In this document: in pieces, positions 62,548 to 64,000 of the stretch
Position numbering within the stretch: the stretch's first letter is position 1
Layout: each line of letters starts with the position of its first letter
Assembly (NCBI RefSeq): GCF_030150205.1
Contig: NZ_JASLGT010000009.1
Location: 399,560-463,559, forward strand
From: Niabella sp.
Lineage (GTDB): Bacteria > Bacteroidota > Bacteroidia > Chitinophagales > Chitinophagaceae
DNA length: 64,000 nucleotides
Direction of reading: 5' to 3'
Notes under the pieces: model-generated
Databases searched by the model: none
Told to the model about the DNA's origin: nothing
Seen by the model: the letters and a program-made list of their open reading frames with translations, nothing else
Translations under genes and position numbers: made by a program

Positions 62548-62798
62548 AGGCCGTTCCAGGTTTCATGTTTAAAGTTTCAGTTTAGCTCCGTTTGAAGTTG
62601 TATCATCGATCACGAGGTAACCGTGGCTGAAAGCTGAAAGCTAAATGCTAAATGCCGTTCCAGGTTGGATCCGTTTCATGCTTGATGATCTACTGAAAAC
62701 TGAGCGCTGAAAGCTGATTGCTGAAGGCTGAAAGCTAAAAGCCGGGTATACTATCTCATTTTCACATTTTCACATTCCCACATTTTAAAATAATACTC
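62548..62798. repeat. Composite intergenic repeat module before the endolysin gene
   Basis: The module repeats the order seen at 61706-62115: GTTCCAGGTTTCATGTTTAA, CTGAAAGCTGAAAGCTAAAT units, GTTCCAGGTTGGATCCGTTT, more CTGAAAGCTGATTGCTGAAG units, and a CATTTTCACATTTTCACATT array ending near the start codon. Confidence 0.8.
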
Positions 62799-63359
62799 AT
62801 GAAACCGATATTAACAGAACAGGATTATCAGGGTGCGGCCCGGCTATTGGGTTGTGCGGTGGCGGCGATTAAGGCCGTGGCGGAGGTAGAATCTGCAGGA
62901 ACGGGATTCCTTTGCAATGACGAGCCAAAGATCCTTTTTGAACGGCATACCTTTCACCGGCTTACTGCCGGACGGTTTGATGCGCAATACCCGGATATCA
63001 GCAACCCGGTAGCCGGCGGATATGGCAACCCCGGCGAACAGCACAAACGCCTGAAAAGGGCAGCGGCACTGGATCACCAGGCCGCCCTGATGGCCACCTC
63101 CTGGGGCAAATTCCAGATCCTGGGATTGAATTTTAAGCTGGCAGGCTTTGCCGGCCTCCAGCTGTTTGTAAATGCCATGTATACCAGTGAGCCGGCCCAC
63201 TTGCTGGCCTTTTGCAATTTCATCCGGAACACCGGCTTACTCGCCGCATTGCGCGCACAAAACTGGCCGGCTTTTGGAAAAGGATATAACGGCCCGCAGT
63301 ATAAGAAAAACCGCTACGACCTTAAAATGAAGGCGGCTTATGAGCGGTATTCGAAATAG
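62799..63359 (+). CDS. N-acetylmuramidase domain endolysin
   Basis: The 186-residue protein matches the PF11860-type N-acetylmuramidase domain: VAEVESAGTGFL (catalytic Glu), ILFERHTFHRLT, PVAGGYGNPGEQHKRLKRA, ATSWGKFQILGLNF and FVNAMYTSEPAHLLAFCNF, ending in a basic helix. It cleaves the beta-1,4 glycan bond of peptidoglycan. No signal peptide is present, so release through the adjacent holin is likely. Confidence 0.88.
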   Translation: MKPILTEQDYQGAARLLGCAVAAIKAVAEVESAGTGFLCNDEPKILFERHTFHRLTAGRFDAQYPDISNPVAGGYGNPGEQHKRLKRAAALDHQAALMATSWGKFQILGLNFKLAGFAGLQLFVNAMYTSEPAHLLAFCNFIRNTGLLAALRAQNWPAFGKGYNGPQYKKNRYDLKMKAAYERYSK

Positions 63360-63788
63360 CAGCTTTGCAGCGCATCATTTTGCCAGGAAAAAAAACGGTG
63401 TGGGAACAATCGCCTCCCAATCGTAGTTGCCAACGGCGAAAATATGAATGCAGGCGCCAATAGAATGGCAACTGTAATAACAGCCGTAATCATGCACTGG
63501 TAATTGACCTTACAACAATCTAAGTCTAGGGGAACGTATCAGGTTTTTATATTTCAGATCGTCGCCGGCTACCGGCCTGCAAGATCTGGATGGTCAATAG
63601 GTTTGCTGTGCTATAGAATTTTGCTCTTTTACTGTTTAAATGGGGAGCTTTGTCAGGCTTTCGGGGTACGCATTTATTATTGAAAATATTTTTTTATTTT
63701 AAATAACTCAAGTTGCCAGTTATAAAAGAATAAAAAGAGAAAGCATGTTATAATAATTTTGGATTACCACATCTAAAAAACTATAGTC
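63360..63788. other. Intergenic region up to the IS element start
   Basis: No gene is credible in these 429 bases. The left end of the IS element must lie in the last 50-90 bases; the sequence CAAGTTGCCAGTTATAAAAG (about 63708) is a plausible terminal repeat. Confidence 0.4.
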
Positions 63789-64000
63789 ATGCTTTCAGAC
63801 AGTAAAATTATAGCTCTTTATTGTATTGTAGATGATATTTTAAAGTCATTGCAGCATACCGAGGATTTGCGAGTAAGGGTAAGCGATGCAGAAATTATCA
63901 CCACGGCATTTGTATCAGCCTTGTATTTTGGAGGCCATCAGGACAACGCCCGCCATTTTATGAAGCTGAAAGGATATGTGCCTGATATGCTGGACAAATC
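63705..64000 (+). mobile_element. IS982-type insertion sequence, 5' part only
   Basis: The transposase gene and its short upstream region run off the window end. The left boundary near 63705 is an estimate based on where non-coding upstream sequence changes character; the terminal inverted repeat cannot be confirmed without the right end. Confidence 0.55.
63789..64000 (+). CDS. IS982-type transposase, N-terminal part
   Basis: The first 70 residues (MLSDSKIIALYCIVDDILKS, VRVSDAEIITTAFVSALYFG, NARHFMKLKGYVP) match the N-terminal region of IS982-family transposases common in Bacteroidota. The gene is cut by the window end, so the DDE motif is not visible. Confidence 0.75.
   Translation, partial: MLSDSKIIALYCIVDDILKSLQHTEDLRVRVSDAEIITTAFVSALYFGGHQDNARHFMKLKGYVPDMLDK

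Overview
The window looks like a chromosomal segment of a Bacteroidota bacterium, most likely family Chitinophagaceae; a Niabella-like genus is only a guess. The grounds are two SusC/SusD pairs, a GLPGLI-type protein, DUF2490 and DUF6157 proteins, TAnnTTTG promoter boxes, A-rich rather than Shine-Dalgarno leaders before most genes, and several families of short intergenic repeats.

Layout. (1) 1-10564 is a glycan-use locus: a GH116 glycosidase and a DUF4185 protein on the plus strand, converging on a SusD/SusC pair with a ROK regulator upstream. (2) 10725-20839 holds glnS, a small membrane protein, a compact three-gene cassette (Asp/Gly-repeat peptide, JmjC/cupin oxygenase, sucrase/ferredoxin-like Fe-S protein), a MarR-GNAT fusion, a frameshifted serine beta-lactamase-like gene, a secreted basic protein and a ferredoxin reductase. 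(3) 21067-29382 holds an L,D-transpeptidase, a Gfo/Idh/MocA oxidoreductase and a complete RND efflux operon (adaptor, pump, TolC). (4) 29490-43853 holds secreted hydrolases (PNGase F-like, M19 dipeptidase, M60 peptidase, GH27), an outer-membrane beta-barrel protein, and a divergent mutase / acyl-CoA dehydrogenase pair. (5) 43937-51998 holds yggS, DUF2490, an endonuclease/phosphatase-fold lipoprotein, DoxX, an AAA ATPase, a YkuK protein, an odd cluster of four tRNAs or tRNA-like genes preceded by tiny ORFs, a GNAT and MiaE. (6) 52215-56792 is a second SusC/SusD pair. (7) 57115-63359 holds small stress or housekeeping proteins, a LuxR response regulator, then two paralogous HTH proteins, a coiled-coil protein, a holin and an N-acetylmuramidase, ending in the start of an IS982-type transposase.

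The best candidate for an undescribed system is 13090-15487. A 69-residue peptide with an N-terminal leader-like part and a DGDG-repeat tail is separated by a strong hairpin terminator from a JmjC oxygenase of the ribosomal-oxygenase (RoxA/YcfD) type, followed 19 nt later by an Fe-S protein. This is the layout expected for a peptide natural product (RiPP) carrying hydroxylated aspartates; the function is inferred. The second candidate is the minus-strand block 49624-50621, which combines tiny ORFs with their own terminators, a gene with a near-perfect Shine-Dalgarno sequence (rare in this phylum), and an array of non-canonical tRNAs.
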